A DNA stretch of 64,000 nucleotides from Bremerella volcania. Lineage in GTDB: Bacteria > Planctomycetota > Planctomycetia > Pirellulales > Pirellulaceae. The DNA lies in NCBI RefSeq assembly GCF_007748115.1, contig NZ_CP036289.1, positions 2,976,001 to 3,040,000 of the forward strand. The letters run 5' to 3'. The translations under genes and the position numbers were made by a program. How positions within the stretch are numbered: position 1 is the stretch's first letter; each line of letters opens with the position of its first letter. This document shows, in pieces, positions 9,065-19,600 of the stretch. Under the pieces are notes generated by a model. That model was not told the DNA's origin. It saw nothing but the letters and a program-made list of their open reading frames with translations, and did no database searches.

Positions 9065-10512
9065 CGATGCTGGGCAAGATCTGGAATTGGATCGACGATC
9101 GAAGCGGCTTCTCCGATGTCGTCATGCCGATGCTCGAGCATGTCGTCCCCCGCGATGCGCGGTGGTGGTACGTGTTCGGTAGTGCCACGCTGTGTGCGTT
9201 CATTATCCAGGTGTTGACCGGCGTCGCGCTGGCGATGGTCTACGTCCCTGGCGGCGACGCGGCGTATGAAAGCCTCGTCTACATCACCAACGACGCCACG
9301 CTCGGCTACCTGGTGCGCGGAATGCACTACTACGGGGCGACCGCCATGGTCATGCTGGCCGTCATTCACATGACGCAGGTTTTCCTGCACGCCTCGTACA
9401 AGTACCCGCGTGAGATGAACTGGATGAGCGGCGTCGTGCTGCTGTTCGTCGTGCTGGGTATGGCCTTCACTGGGCAGTTGCTGCGGTGGGACGCTAATGG
9501 CGTGTGGTCGGTGATGGTCGCCGCCGAGATGGCTGCTCGGGTACCGTTTGTCGGCGGGTATATTTCCCAGTTTCTGATGGGGGGCGAAACGGTCGGCGGT
9601 TCGACGCTCAGCCGCTTCTTTGCCATCCACGTCTTCATCCTGCCGGGGCTGATCTTCGCAGGCGTCGGTCTGCATTTGTGGCTCATCCTCCGGCACGGCA
9701 TTTCCGAAATGCCCAAGGCCGACCAGCCGGTCGACCCCGAAACATACAAGGAACAGTACGAGGGGCGCCTCGAAAAGACGGGCGTGCCGTTCTGGCCGAT
9801 TGCCGCCTGGCGCGATGTGGTGTTTTCCACGATCATGGTCGCGGTGATCCTAGGTTGTGCGATCTTCGTCGGCCCCCCTTCGCTCGGCCCGGCCCCGAAC
9901 CCGGCGAACATTCACGCCAACCCAATGCCGGACTGGTATTTCTGGTGGTACTTCGCGGTCCTTTCGATGTTGCCGCCGGAACTGGAGACCTACGTCATTC
10001 TGGGGATGCCGATCCTGGGGGCGATCGGTTTGTTTATCGTTCCCATGCTTTCCAATCGCGGGCATCGGGCGCCGTCGAAGCGTCCCTGGGCCGTGGCAAC
10101 GGTCATCGTGGGGGCGACGGCGTTTGTCGTGCTGACGATCTATGGCTACCGCAAACCATGGTCGCCCGACTTCGACGTCAAACCGCTGCCGCCGGAGGTG
10201 GTGCGCTCGGACGACCCCAACATCCAGCACGGAGCGGTCCTGCTGCGCGACAAGGGGTGTCTCTATTGCCATAACGTCGACGGCTTTGGCGGGTATCGCG
10301 GGCCGGAACTCTCGGTGATCGGCGACCGCTTGGATCGGGGCGAACTGGTCATCCGCATCAATAACGGCGGCTACAATATGCCGTCGTTCGCCTCTTCGCT
10401 GACTGCGGAAGAATTGAGCCAGATGGTCGACTTTCTGCTCACCCGGACCGACCATCCAAGCGCCGAAACCGAGGAAAAGTCTTCCGACGAGCCCCCACGT
10501 GGTCAGCAGTGA
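9061..10512 (+). CDS. cytochrome b with fused C-terminal cytochrome c
   Basis: The 483-residue protein combines a cytochrome b6-like part, a subunit IV-like part and a cytochrome c. Heme b ligands are visible as H-x13-H (MHYYG to VIHMT) and H-x14-H (FAIHVF to GLHLW). The x14 spacing is typical of b6 and of many menaquinol complexes. The Qo motif is PDWY rather than PEWY. The cysteine that binds heme ci in b6 appears replaced by valine (YVFGS). The heme c site is CLYCH from residue 400, with likely axial Met in NMPSF. ATG 9061 overlaps the Rieske stop. It oxidises quinol and delivers electrons toward the oxidase. Confidence 0.93.
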   Translation: MTMLGKIWNWIDDRSGFSDVVMPMLEHVVPRDARWWYVFGSATLCAFIIQVLTGVALAMVYVPGGDAAYESLVYITNDATLGYLVRGMHYYGATAMVMLAVIHMTQVFLHASYKYPREMNWMSGVVLLFVVLGMAFTGQLLRWDANGVWSVMVAAEMAARVPFVGGYISQFLMGGETVGGSTLSRFFAIHVFILPGLIFAGVGLHLWLILRHGISEMPKADQPVDPETYKEQYEGRLEKTGVPFWPIAAWRDVVFSTIMVAVILGCAIFVGPPSLGPAPNPANIHANPMPDWYFWWYFAVLSMLPPELETYVILGMPILGAIGLFIVPMLSNRGHRAPSKRPWAVATVIVGATAFVVLTIYGYRKPWSPDFDVKPLPPEVVRSDDPNIQHGAVLLRDKGCLYCHNVDGFGGYRGPELSVIGDRLDRGELVIRINNGGYNMPSFASSLTAEELSQMVDFLLTRTDHPSAETEEKSSDEPPRGQQ

Positions 10513-10529
10513 AAGACGGATTAGGACAT

Positions 10530-10547
10530 CAATTTGCCATTAAATTG
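10530..10547. promoter_or_regulatory. inverted repeat overlapping the -35 box
   Basis: CAATTT-GCCATT-AAATTG is a perfect 6-bp inverted repeat that runs into the TTGACG box of the next promoter. It could be an operator or a short hairpin ending the respiratory operon. Confidence 0.3.
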
Positions 10548-10574
10548 ACGAAAGTTCCGTTTTCTACTTACAAT
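10545..10574 (+). promoter_or_regulatory. sigma70-like promoter for the DUF1592/DUF1552 pair
   Basis: TTGACG and TACAAT are separated by 18 bases and lie about 65 bases before the start codon at 10640. The -10 box matches the one proposed for the oxidase operon. Confidence 0.55.
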
Positions 10575-10639
10575 GCGCGGATCACGTTCCTCGCTTTTCA
10601 CTTGCCTGTCCGCTCGCCCGATCCTTCGATTGGTCCCCT

Positions 10640-13243
10640 ATGAATCATCCTCTGCGCAGTGCGCAAATTCTTGCGATGGTGCTCCTTTCCTGGCTAGGCT
10701 CGCGCGCCCATGCCGAAGAGGTGCCGAGCAAACCGCAGCAGCAGGCTCACCGTTTTGAGACGCAGGTCGCTCCGATCCTTTCCAGGCACTGCCTAGAGTG
10801 CCACGGGGCCGGCAAGACCGAAGGGGGATTGAATCTTTCACGCAAACAAACGGCCCTGGCCGGAGGGGATTCGGGGAAAGTCATCCACGCCGGCAACTCT
10901 GCCGATAGTCTACTGTGGACTACCATCGAGTCAGGCGAAATGCCCCCGAAGCGTGCTCCTCTTTCGGCCGAAGAAAAGAAGATCATCCAGTCATGGATCG
11001 AAGAGGGCGCGGTCTGGACACGCGAGGTCATCGACCCAGGCTCGCACCTGGTGAAACAATCGTCCGAAGTCTGGGTGCAGCGGCTCACACTTGTCGAATA
11101 CATCACGACCGTCCGCGAGATCACCGGCGTCGACGTCGCGTCGGAGGCAAAGCGACTGCTGCCCCCGGATGTGCGGGCCGATGGCTTCTCGAATACCGCC
11201 TACAGCCAGACGATCGACTTGAGTCACGTTCAAGCCTACCACGAGTTGGCTCAGCGGATCGTGCAGAAGATGGACTGCGGCGAGTTCGCGGCCCGCTTTG
11301 CCGACTGCCGTTCGTTTGACGAGGGCTGTTTGAGCGAGCTGATCCAGCGGATGGGCAAACGCGTGCTGCGCGGTCCGCTCGATCCGTGGGAGGTGGAAAG
11401 CTATCAGCAGATCGCCCAGGCCGTTCAGCAGGAAAAGGGAACTTATGAGGAAGCGGTCGGCTACATCCTGGAAGGGATGCTTCAGTCGCCCCGGTTTATC
11501 TATCGCATCGAAAAGCCCAACGGCGACAAGCCGTCGCAATACGAGCTGGCTTCCCGGCTCGGCTACATTCTGTGGGGCGCGCCGCCCGATGAGGATTTGA
11601 TCCACCTGGCCGATGCGGGCAAGTTAAAGGGGGCTGAGCTGGAAGCATTGGTCCAGCGGATGCTAACCGATCCGCGCGCCAAAGCACGGTCAGCACAATT
11701 CGTGCACGAGTGGCTAGAACTCGAACGGCTCGATTCGCTGCGCCCCAACGAGAAACTCTACCCGGCGTGGAGCCCTGCGCTGGGAAGCGATATGCAAGAC
11801 GAGACGCTGGCCTTCTTCGACGAAGTTGCCTGGCAACAGCAGCGGCCGCTGGCCGATTTGCTCAATGCTCAGGTCACGGTCGTCTCTCCGCGGCTGGCCC
11901 GCTTCTACGGTTTGAAAGCCACGCAGGGACAACCGCTGGCCGGCGCACGGCAAACAGCGGGGACATCGAGCGGCGTCCTCGCTTACTATGACTTCAGTGA
12001 AGGGAGCGGCGATGTCGTGCACGATCGAAGCCGCAGCGATTCATCCCTCTACTTGAAGATTCAATCGCCGGAGAATGTACGTTGGACGTCAGATGGGCTC
12101 GTCGTTCATAAACCGACACGGATCTTCACGACCGAACCGCCCCGGCCGATGACCGCCGCGCTGCGAAAGACGAACCAGATTACGATCGAGGCCTGGATCA
12201 CGCCGCACGACCTCCAACAGAACGGACCTGCCCGTATCGTGACCTTTTCGCACGACACAAGCAGCCGCAACTTCACCCTGGGGCAAGAGAAAAAGAAATA
12301 CGATGCCCGCCTGCGAACCAATAAGACCGATCGTAACGGCATGCCATCGATCAGCACGAAAGATGGCCAGGTGAAGACGCAGCGGACGCATGTGGTCTAC
12401 ACGAAAGACGACGACGGGGTTGCGCGGCTTTACATCGACGGCAAACTAGCTGCTGAACGCAAAGGCTTGGGGGACTTCTCGAACTGGGAAAGCGAGATGG
12501 TCTTCGGCCTGGCGAACGAAGTCACCGGCGATCGCCCCTGGCTGGGCACGCTGCATTCGGTGGCGATCTACGACCGGGCACTCTCGGCCGAAGAAGTGAT
12601 CGTGCAGTACGAGCCGATCCGCAAGTACGATCTGGCTTGGTATCCCGAGCGGGGAGGGATCCTGACGCAAGGTAGCACGCTGACGCTCGGGGGCGATAAC
12701 GCCTCGATGGTCAGTCGAGGGCTCTTCGTGCTGCACGAGCTGCTTTACAGTCACGTGGGGGCCCCGCCACCGTGCGTCGATACGAGCCCTGTGCCTACCA
12801 AGAAGGGACTCACGCAGCGTGGCATCGCCATGGAGCGTATCAACAACGCCTCGTGCGGTGGATGCCACTCGCGATTCGAACCGCTGGCATTCGGGCTCGA
12901 AAAGTTCGACGGCATTGGCGCGTTCTCGGACAAAGATCGATTTGGTAACCCCCTGCGCGATGATGGTGAGATTCTGCTGCCAGGCACCGAAGAGCCGGTG
13001 AAGTATGAGTCGTCGCGGCAGTTGATGGAGATACTCGCGGCGAGTGATCGCGTACGAATGGGCATCACGCGGAAGCTGGTGCAGTTCGCCATCTCGCGCC
13101 CGTTGGCTTCCAGCGATGAGGCCATCGTCAAACAGATTCACGAGCAAGCACAAGCGGGTGGCGGTACGTATCAGGCCGTCATGCAAGCCATCGTCCTCAG
13201 TGACCTGGTTCAGAAGTTCCCTCCCTCCCAAACGTCACGCTAA
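10640..13243 (+). CDS. secreted cytochrome-domain protein (DUF1592/DUF1588/DUF1585) with inserted LamG domain
   Basis: The 867-residue protein starts with a signal peptide ending near AHA-EE. A planctomycete-type cytochrome c domain follows, with CLECH and MPPKRAPLS. The DUF1587/DUF1592-like part runs to about residue 440. A LamG/concanavalin-like domain then fills roughly residues 446-657, from LAYYDFSEGSGDVVHDRS to LHSVAIYDRALSAEEV. The usual DUF1588 resumes at PERGGILTQGS and carries CGGCHSRFEPLAFGLE, followed by DUF1585. LamG domains usually bind carbohydrate. It is followed by its DUF1552 partner after 28 bases. The redox role is unknown. Confidence 0.9.
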   Translation: MNHPLRSAQILAMVLLSWLGSRAHAEEVPSKPQQQAHRFETQVAPILSRHCLECHGAGKTEGGLNLSRKQTALAGGDSGKVIHAGNSADSLLWTTIESGEMPPKRAPLSAEEKKIIQSWIEEGAVWTREVIDPGSHLVKQSSEVWVQRLTLVEYITTVREITGVDVASEAKRLLPPDVRADGFSNTAYSQTIDLSHVQAYHELAQRIVQKMDCGEFAARFADCRSFDEGCLSELIQRMGKRVLRGPLDPWEVESYQQIAQAVQQEKGTYEEAVGYILEGMLQSPRFIYRIEKPNGDKPSQYELASRLGYILWGAPPDEDLIHLADAGKLKGAELEALVQRMLTDPRAKARSAQFVHEWLELERLDSLRPNEKLYPAWSPALGSDMQDETLAFFDEVAWQQQRPLADLLNAQVTVVSPRLARFYGLKATQGQPLAGARQTAGTSSGVLAYYDFSEGSGDVVHDRSRSDSSLYLKIQSPENVRWTSDGLVVHKPTRIFTTEPPRPMTAALRKTNQITIEAWITPHDLQQNGPARIVTFSHDTSSRNFTLGQEKKKYDARLRTNKTDRNGMPSISTKDGQVKTQRTHVVYTKDDDGVARLYIDGKLAAERKGLGDFSNWESEMVFGLANEVTGDRPWLGTLHSVAIYDRALSAEEVIVQYEPIRKYDLAWYPERGGILTQGSTLTLGGDNASMVSRGLFVLHELLYSHVGAPPPCVDTSPVPTKKGLTQRGIAMERINNASCGGCHSRFEPLAFGLEKFDGIGAFSDKDRFGNPLRDDGEILLPGTEEPVKYESSRQLMEILAASDRVRMGITRKLVQFAISRPLASSDEAIVKQIHEQAQAGGGTYQAVMQAIVLSDLVQKFPPSQTSR

Positions 13244-13271
13244 CATTCCCCTTCCCTTTTGGGTTTCACCG

Positions 13272-14702
13272 ATGAAACGAACACATCTCAATCGCCGAAC
13301 GCTTCTGCAAGGTCTGGGGACGGTTGCCATCGGGCTGCCGCTATTGGAAGAGATGACCGTTACGCCCGTGCTGGGGGCTGCCAAGGCGGAAGTTCCCGTG
13401 CGGGCGTTCAACGTCTTCTTCGGTCTGGGGATACCCTCTCCACTGCAAACCGAGGGCTTCGACGGCGTGTTGGAACCACTGAAGCCGCTACGTGATAAGT
13501 TGCTGGTCATGAAGAACGTCGACCACGTTCGCTGCGACATGCCAGGCATCAATGCGCATTTCGATGGCGCTTCGGCGGCGTTCACCGCGATGCCCGCGGA
13601 AGGAACGGCCAAGGCAGGCGGTCCTTCGATCGATCAGCTAGTCCGCCAGCATTATCATCCCAATGGCCTCCCACCAGGGATGATCTCGACGCTGATCGCC
13701 GGTACCTTCTTTCGCCGCAGCCGCGTGGTGCGCTATACGCATAGCTTCAAAGACGACGGCACGCCCGCCGCGGCCATGCAGGAGAAGCCGCGTGACCTGT
13801 TCAGTCGGATCTTCGGGGAAGTCCCGACTGACTCGCTCGATCCGCGCCGCCAGCGGTTGTCGCGCAGCGTGCTCGATAGCGTCGTGCGGCAGGCGAAGCA
13901 TTATACCGCGCCGAACTCACCACTGGGGAAGGTCTCACGGTCGCGTCTGCAAGATCATCTCGACCGGGTGCGCGAGTACGAACAGCGCACGATCGAGTTT
14001 GAGAAAAAAGCCGAAGAGCGCAGACGCGACCTGCCGGTGCCGCCAGCTTCTCCGCTGCCACACGGCAACGAGGCCGACCCAAGCGGGCAAGGGATCGACA
14101 TCACGCTGGAAGAACTCACTACCGAATGGCGCCTGATGGCTGACCTGTACGCGCTGGCCATCGCCATGGATCGTTGCCGTTTCGGTTCGATTACCTTCCT
14201 GGCCGCCGGCGAACGTATTCGTCTGACCGGCGACTACGAGTACAACGGCGAGAAGCGGTTCGTCTTCGACGACGCCAAGCAGCTCAAGGCCAGCGGCGAC
14301 AAAGGATGCAGCCACGAATGGTGGCATCAGTTCAACGAGAAGAAATCGAACGAACAGTTGCGGGCGCATGCTCACATGAAGATGCGCGAGGTGGCGTATT
14401 TCCTCCAGCGGCTCGACGAGCAGGACGCGATGGAAGCCAACGGCAGGACCATTCTGGAGAACTCGCTGTTTACCATCAGCACCGAGTCGGGCGACGGCCG
14501 TCACAACGACGTGAAGCGCGAGCTGTCCGGCGTATTTCATGCCGTCACTGGTGCCAACGGCCGCTTCAAGACTGGCGAAGTCGTCGACGTCAAAGCGGAA
14601 GGGCTCGATGCCTACAACGAGCTGCTCCGCGGAATGGGCGTCGAACGAAATCTGGGTCCCGATAAGCGCGATAAGAAGTCGGTCGATCACATCCGAGCGT
14701 AA
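13272..14702 (+). CDS. DUF1552 family protein, Tat-exported
   Basis: The 476-residue protein starts at ATG 13272 with a twin-arginine signal (NRRTLLQGLGTVAIGLPLLE). The body matches DUF1552, including LLVMKNVDHVRCD, the arginine-rich SRSRLQDHLDRVREYE segment and a C-terminal ESGDGRHNDVKREL stretch. DUF1552 proteins are typical partners of DUF1592-type cytochrome proteins in planctomycetes; their function is unknown. The position directly downstream indicates one transcript. A longer frame upstream would overlap the preceding gene and hide the Tat signal, so it was not used. Confidence 0.9.
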   Translation: MKRTHLNRRTLLQGLGTVAIGLPLLEEMTVTPVLGAAKAEVPVRAFNVFFGLGIPSPLQTEGFDGVLEPLKPLRDKLLVMKNVDHVRCDMPGINAHFDGASAAFTAMPAEGTAKAGGPSIDQLVRQHYHPNGLPPGMISTLIAGTFFRRSRVVRYTHSFKDDGTPAAAMQEKPRDLFSRIFGEVPTDSLDPRRQRLSRSVLDSVVRQAKHYTAPNSPLGKVSRSRLQDHLDRVREYEQRTIEFEKKAEERRRDLPVPPASPLPHGNEADPSGQGIDITLEELTTEWRLMADLYALAIAMDRCRFGSITFLAAGERIRLTGDYEYNGEKRFVFDDAKQLKASGDKGCSHEWWHQFNEKKSNEQLRAHAHMKMREVAYFLQRLDEQDAMEANGRTILENSLFTISTESGDGRHNDVKRELSGVFHAVTGANGRFKTGEVVDVKAEGLDAYNELLRGMGVERNLGPDKRDKKSVDHIRA

Positions 14703-15185
14703 GCCGCTGGGCCTCTAATCCCCGTATTTCATGGGAATCCAGTGATATTCAGGCTGCCAATCCAGGTGGACACTTAGGCAGCTAAATGTTTACGTGGAAG
14801 ATTTTTGTCGACTTTCTTGGCAGGAAGTTTTTGTCATCATCGACCTCGACCTCTCGTCCCATGAGGGGGTGGGTAATGTCTCGCCATCAGCTACCGCAAA
14901 CGGGTGGCATCGGCGCGGATGACGGCATCTAGGAAACGATATCGTTTCCATAATAAGGCTTTTGAGGCCAGAGGACTCACCTTGCCATTTCTCGGACCTA
15001 CTCTCGTTTTTAACGTTCTGTTGATCCGCCTGCTCGCGGTTATTGCTGCCGGTGCTTCTTGTTGAAAGGATCTGCCAAGGATCTTGGAGTATCGTTCTCT
15101 CGACCCGGCCCAAAGGCTGTCTAGAATTGGCAATCCATCCAAGAGGACTGTGCAAAAAAACGACTCCCAGCATTCGATTGGCTTT
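14703..15185. other. non-coding region between DUF1552 gene and RND efflux operon
   Basis: About 480 bases without a convincing gene. The only clear structure is the 18-bp palindrome at 14934-14951. Frames on either strand here lack ribosome binding sites and natural-looking sequence. Confidence 0.6.
14934..14951. promoter_or_regulatory. perfect 18-bp palindrome, candidate repressor operator
   Basis: GGAAACGATATCGTTTCC is its own reverse complement. It lies 235 bases before the efflux adaptor start. LacI- and TetR-type repressors often use palindromes of this kind, but no regulator gene is adjacent, so any controlling protein would be encoded elsewhere. Confidence 0.5.
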
Positions 15186-16601
15186 ATGGAAATCTTTCGA
15201 CGTTTCTATCCATTGGCGCTCGCCACGCTCGCGTGTGGCATCAGCGCGATTGCTCTGGCAGGCTGTTCCGGCGCACCTCAAGGGCCTGTGGATCGGCCAC
15301 CCCCGACGGTGACCGTTTCGCAGCCGGTCAACAAAAAGATCGTCGAGTGGGATGCCTACACGGGCCGTCTCGAGCCGATCGAGTTCGTCGAGATCCGCGC
15401 ACGCGTCAGCGGTTACCTTCAGTCGATCCACTTCGACGAAGGTCAGATCGTTCACGAGGGGGACCTGCTCTTCGTGATCGATCAGCGACCCTTCATCGCG
15501 GCGCTCAATGGGGCGAAGGCCTCCCTGGGGCAAGCCCAAGCACAAATGGCCCAGGCCAAGGCGCAACTCGACGAAGCGCGTGCTCAGAAGAAGCAAGCCG
15601 AAGCCGAGCTGAACCTGGCCGAGGCCCGCGTCAAGCGAACGCGTACGCTCCGCACGTCGAACGCGGTCGCCCAGGACGAACTCGACCAGCGGGAAGCGGA
15701 GTTCACGCAAGCCGAAGCGGACGTAACGGCCTCGGAAGCGGGCATCGGATTGGCGGAAGCGGGCGTGGCGACGGCTCAGTCGGCGATCCATTCGGCTGAA
15801 GCCGCGGTCGAAACGGCCGAACTCGACCTGAACTATACCAAGATCTACGCGCCGGTATCCGGCCGGATCAGCCGCGAATACGTCACCGAAGGCAACCTGG
15901 TCAGTGGCGGCGCGGCGACCTCGACCTTGCTGACGACCATCACGTCGGTAAACCCCATCTACTGCGTGTTCGACGTCAACGAACAGCAGGCCCTGAAGTA
16001 CATACGCCTGGCGCTTGAAGGCAAACGTGAAAGCTCGCGATCGGCGAAAAACCCCGTGTTCCTCGGATTGGCCGACGAAGAAGGCTTTCCGCATATGGGG
16101 CACATGGACTTCGTCGATAACCGCTTCGATTCCGACACGGCCAGCATTCGCGTGCGATGCATCTTTCGCAACGACAACGAAGTTCTCGTGCCGGGCATGT
16201 TCGGCCGGGTTCGCCTGCCAGGCAGCGCGGCTTACGAGGCCGTACTGATTCCCGATTCGGCGATCGGCACCGATCAATCCTCGCAGTACGTTTACATCGT
16301 CGTCGATGGCAAGATTGAACGTCGAAGCGTAGAGGTTGGCCCGTTGGTCGACGGACTACGCGTAGTGCGTACGGGGCTCGATGGAAGCGAGTCGTTGGTC
16401 ATCCAAGGTATTCTGCTGGTGCGTCCCGAGATGCCGGTGAAGGTTGAGACAGGGACAATTGAAGTTCGCGAAGACGGCCTGCCGGATGACTATATGCCGC
16501 TGCCACAAGACCAGTGGATTTCGCCTGGGCTTAGCTCGGTTCAACTCCTGCGGAACAAGACGCAAACCGCGGTTGAGAAGACCGAGGAGGCGATCCGATG
16601 A
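15186..16601 (+). CDS. RND efflux periplasmic adaptor (AcrA/MexA type), lipoprotein
   Basis: The 471-residue protein begins with a lipoprotein signal ending in the lipobox LAGC, with C27 to be lipidated. The biotinyl-lipoyl-like part (VSGYLQSIHFDEGQIVHEGD) precedes a long alanine- and glutamate-rich coiled-coil hairpin (about residues 115-210). The second lipoyl half (NYTKIYAPVSGRISREYV) and beta-barrel follow. It links an inner-membrane pump to an outer-membrane channel. The next gene overlaps by ATGA and encodes the pump. No TolC-like channel is nearby. A longer frame from TTG 15084 was rejected because it buries the lipoprotein signal. Confidence 0.92.
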   Translation: MEIFRRFYPLALATLACGISAIALAGCSGAPQGPVDRPPPTVTVSQPVNKKIVEWDAYTGRLEPIEFVEIRARVSGYLQSIHFDEGQIVHEGDLLFVIDQRPFIAALNGAKASLGQAQAQMAQAKAQLDEARAQKKQAEAELNLAEARVKRTRTLRTSNAVAQDELDQREAEFTQAEADVTASEAGIGLAEAGVATAQSAIHSAEAAVETAELDLNYTKIYAPVSGRISREYVTEGNLVSGGAATSTLLTTITSVNPIYCVFDVNEQQALKYIRLALEGKRESSRSAKNPVFLGLADEEGFPHMGHMDFVDNRFDSDTASIRVRCIFRNDNEVLVPGMFGRVRLPGSAAYEAVLIPDSAIGTDQSSQYVYIVVDGKIERRSVEVGPLVDGLRVVRTGLDGSESLVIQGILLVRPEMPVKVETGTIEVREDGLPDDYMPLPQDQWISPGLSSVQLLRNKTQTAVEKTEEAIR

Positions 16602-19600
16602 AGTTTCCTCACTTCTTTATCGAACGCCCGATCTTCGCGTCGGTGCTGTCGTTCATCATCGTGCTGGTGGGTGGTATTACTTACTTCACACTGCCGGTTT
16701 CGCAGTACCCAGACGTTGCTCCACCGACGATCGTGGTGCGGGCCAGTTACCCCGGTGCCACGCCCCAGGTGATTGCCGATACCGTCGCGACGCCGATCGA
16801 GCAGGAAATGAACGGCGTCGACGACATGCTGTACATGGAGTCGTCGTCCAGTGCCGACGGAACGATGCAGCTGACGGTGACCTTCAAACTGGGCACCGAC
16901 CTGGACGACGCCCAGGTGTTGGTGCAAAACCGCGTGGCCATCGCCGAACCGCGCCTGCCGGAAGCCGTTCGCCAGATTGGCGTCACCACCAGCAAGCAGA
17001 TTCCCGACATGCTGATGGTGGTGCACCTGGAGTCGCCCGACGGTAGCCGCGATCAGCTTTACATCAGCAACTTCGCGTTCCTCCGCATTCGCGACGCGCT
17101 GATGCGGCTGGATGGGGTGGGCGATATTCGCATCGCCGGTGGTAACGAATACGCGATGCGGGTGTGGCTCGATATCGAGCGGATGACCCATCTCGATCTG
17201 ACGCCAGGTGACGTGATCGGTGCGATTCGGGGTCAGAATGCTCAGGTCGCGGCCGGGGTGATCGGTCAGCCGCCCAACGACGGTACCGGCGCGTTCCAAT
17301 TGAATGTGACGACCGAGGGGCGGCTGAAAGATACCCGGGAGTTCGGTAACATCATCATCAAACGCGGCGACGATGGTCGCGTGACGCGGCTTAGCGACGT
17401 GGCCCGCCTGGAACTGGGGGCACAAGACTATTCGCGTCTGAGCTATTTGGACGGCAACCCGGCCGTCGCGGTGCTGATCTACCAGCGGCCAGGCACCAAT
17501 GCGGTCGATACGGCCAAAGAAGTCAAGGAGACGATGGCCCAGTTGTCGACTGACTTCCCCCAGGGGATCGGCTACCAGATTGCCTACAACCCAACCGACT
17601 TCGTCGAAGAGTCGATTGCCGAAGTGTTCGATACGTTGCTGATCACCACGCTGCTAGTGGTCTTCACGGTGTTCATCTTCCTGCATGGCTGGCGACCGAC
17701 CGTCATCCCGGTGATCGCGATTCCTATATCGTTGATCGGAACGTTTGCCGTGATGCAGACGATGGGGGTGACGCTTAATACGCTTTCGCTGTTTGGCCTC
17801 GTGCTGGCGATTGGGATCGTGGTGGACGACGCGATTGTAGTAGTCGAAAACGTCGAACGTTTAATCGCCGAAGGGCTGTCGCCACGAGAAGCGACGCACA
17901 AAGCGATGGATGAGGTCGGCTCGGCGTTGATTGCCACCACGCTGGTGTTGATCGCGGTGTTCGTGCCGACGGTCTTCATTCCCAGCATCAGTGGGCGATT
18001 CTATCAGCAGTTTGCCATCACGATCGCCATCTCGACCGCGTTCTCGACGTTCGTCTCCTTGACGCTCAGCCCGGCCATGTGTGCCCTGCTGCTGCGGCCC
18101 AAGGATGCGAAGAAGAACTGGGTGGGCAAAGTGGTCGACGTGCTGTTTGGTTGGTTCTTCCGACTGTTCAACAAGACGTTCGACGTGACGAGCAACATCT
18201 ACGCCGGCATCATTTCGCGAATCGTTCGCGTCTCGGCCCTGGTGCTACTCATGTACGCCGGGCTGCTCGTCGCGACCTACTACAGCTTCGGCATGGTTCC
18301 CAACGGCTTCATTCCGCAACAGGACCAAGGCTACGCCATCGTGGCGATTCAGCTTCCTGATGGCGCGGCACTTTCTCGAACGGATGCCGTCACCAAGGAG
18401 GTTGCCCGCATCGGTGGCAAGATTGACGGGGTGGCTCACTCGGTCGGTATCGCAGGCCTGTCCGGATCGACCTTTACGATTAGCCCGAGTGCCGCGGTGA
18501 CCTTCCTGCCGCTGGAAGACGCCAAAGAGCGAAGTGCCAGGGGGCGCGGGATTGATGTGATCGTTGCCGAACTGCGGCAAAAGCTGGCCGGCATTAACGA
18601 AGCGCAGATCTTCGTGATTCCTCCGCCACCGGTTCGCGGCATCGGTCGTGGGGGCGGTTATAAGATGTACGTGCAAGACCAGAGCGGTGCCGGCCTGGAT
18701 GCACTCGCCCAGGTTACCAATCAGATCGCGGCCCAGGCCAATCAGCAGCCGGGGCTGGTTCAGGTTTACTCGAACTACCGGCTCAGCGTTCCGCAGATTC
18801 AAGCGAACGTCGACCGAACGAAGGCCGAGATGCTCGACATTCCGGTCAACGACGTCTTCACTGCCCTGCAGGTCTATCTCGGCTCGGTCTACGTGAACGA
18901 CTTCAATCTGCTGGGACGCACCTACCGGGTCACCGCCCAGGCCGAGCCGGAGTTCCGCGACGAACCGAGCGACATCTTGCAGCTTCGTACGCGAAGCACA
19001 CGAGGGGCCAGCGTGCCGTTGGCTTCGATCGTCGACGTCGAGCGGGTCGTCGGCCCGGATCGCCTGGTACGATTCAACTTGTACCCCGCCGCGGATCTCA
19101 ACGGCGACACGGTCCCAGGCTATAGCTCGGGGCAGTCTCTCGATACGATGGAACAACTGGCCAACGCGAACCTTCCGCCAGGCTTCGGCTATGCGTGGAC
19201 CGACATCGCGTTTCAGGAACGCCAGGCGGGCAACACGATTGTCTTCCTGTTTCCGCTGGCGGTGTTGTTCGTCTTTCTGACGCTGGCCGCTCAGTACGAG
19301 AGCTGGCTCTTGCCGCTGGCGATCATTTTGATTGTTCCGCTGTGCCTGCTGTTCGCAATCATGGGTATCTGGTTTCGCGGGATGGACAATAACATCCTCA
19401 CGCAGATTGGCTTCATCGTACTGGTGGGCCTGGCGTGTAAGAATGCGATTCTGATCGTCGAGTTCGCCAAAGCGGAAGAAGATGCCGGCAAGAACCGATT
19501 TGAGGCCGCTATCGAAGCGTGTCGCTTGCGACTTCGCCCGATCTTGATGACCGCGTTCTCGTTCATCCTGGGGGTGATTCCGCTGCTGATCGCCACCGGT

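Noticed and set aside
14790-16277. 495-residue minus-strand frame opposite the efflux adaptor
   Set aside because: The plus strand carries a complete adaptor with lipobox and coiled coil; the minus frame shows repetitive arginine-rich sequence.
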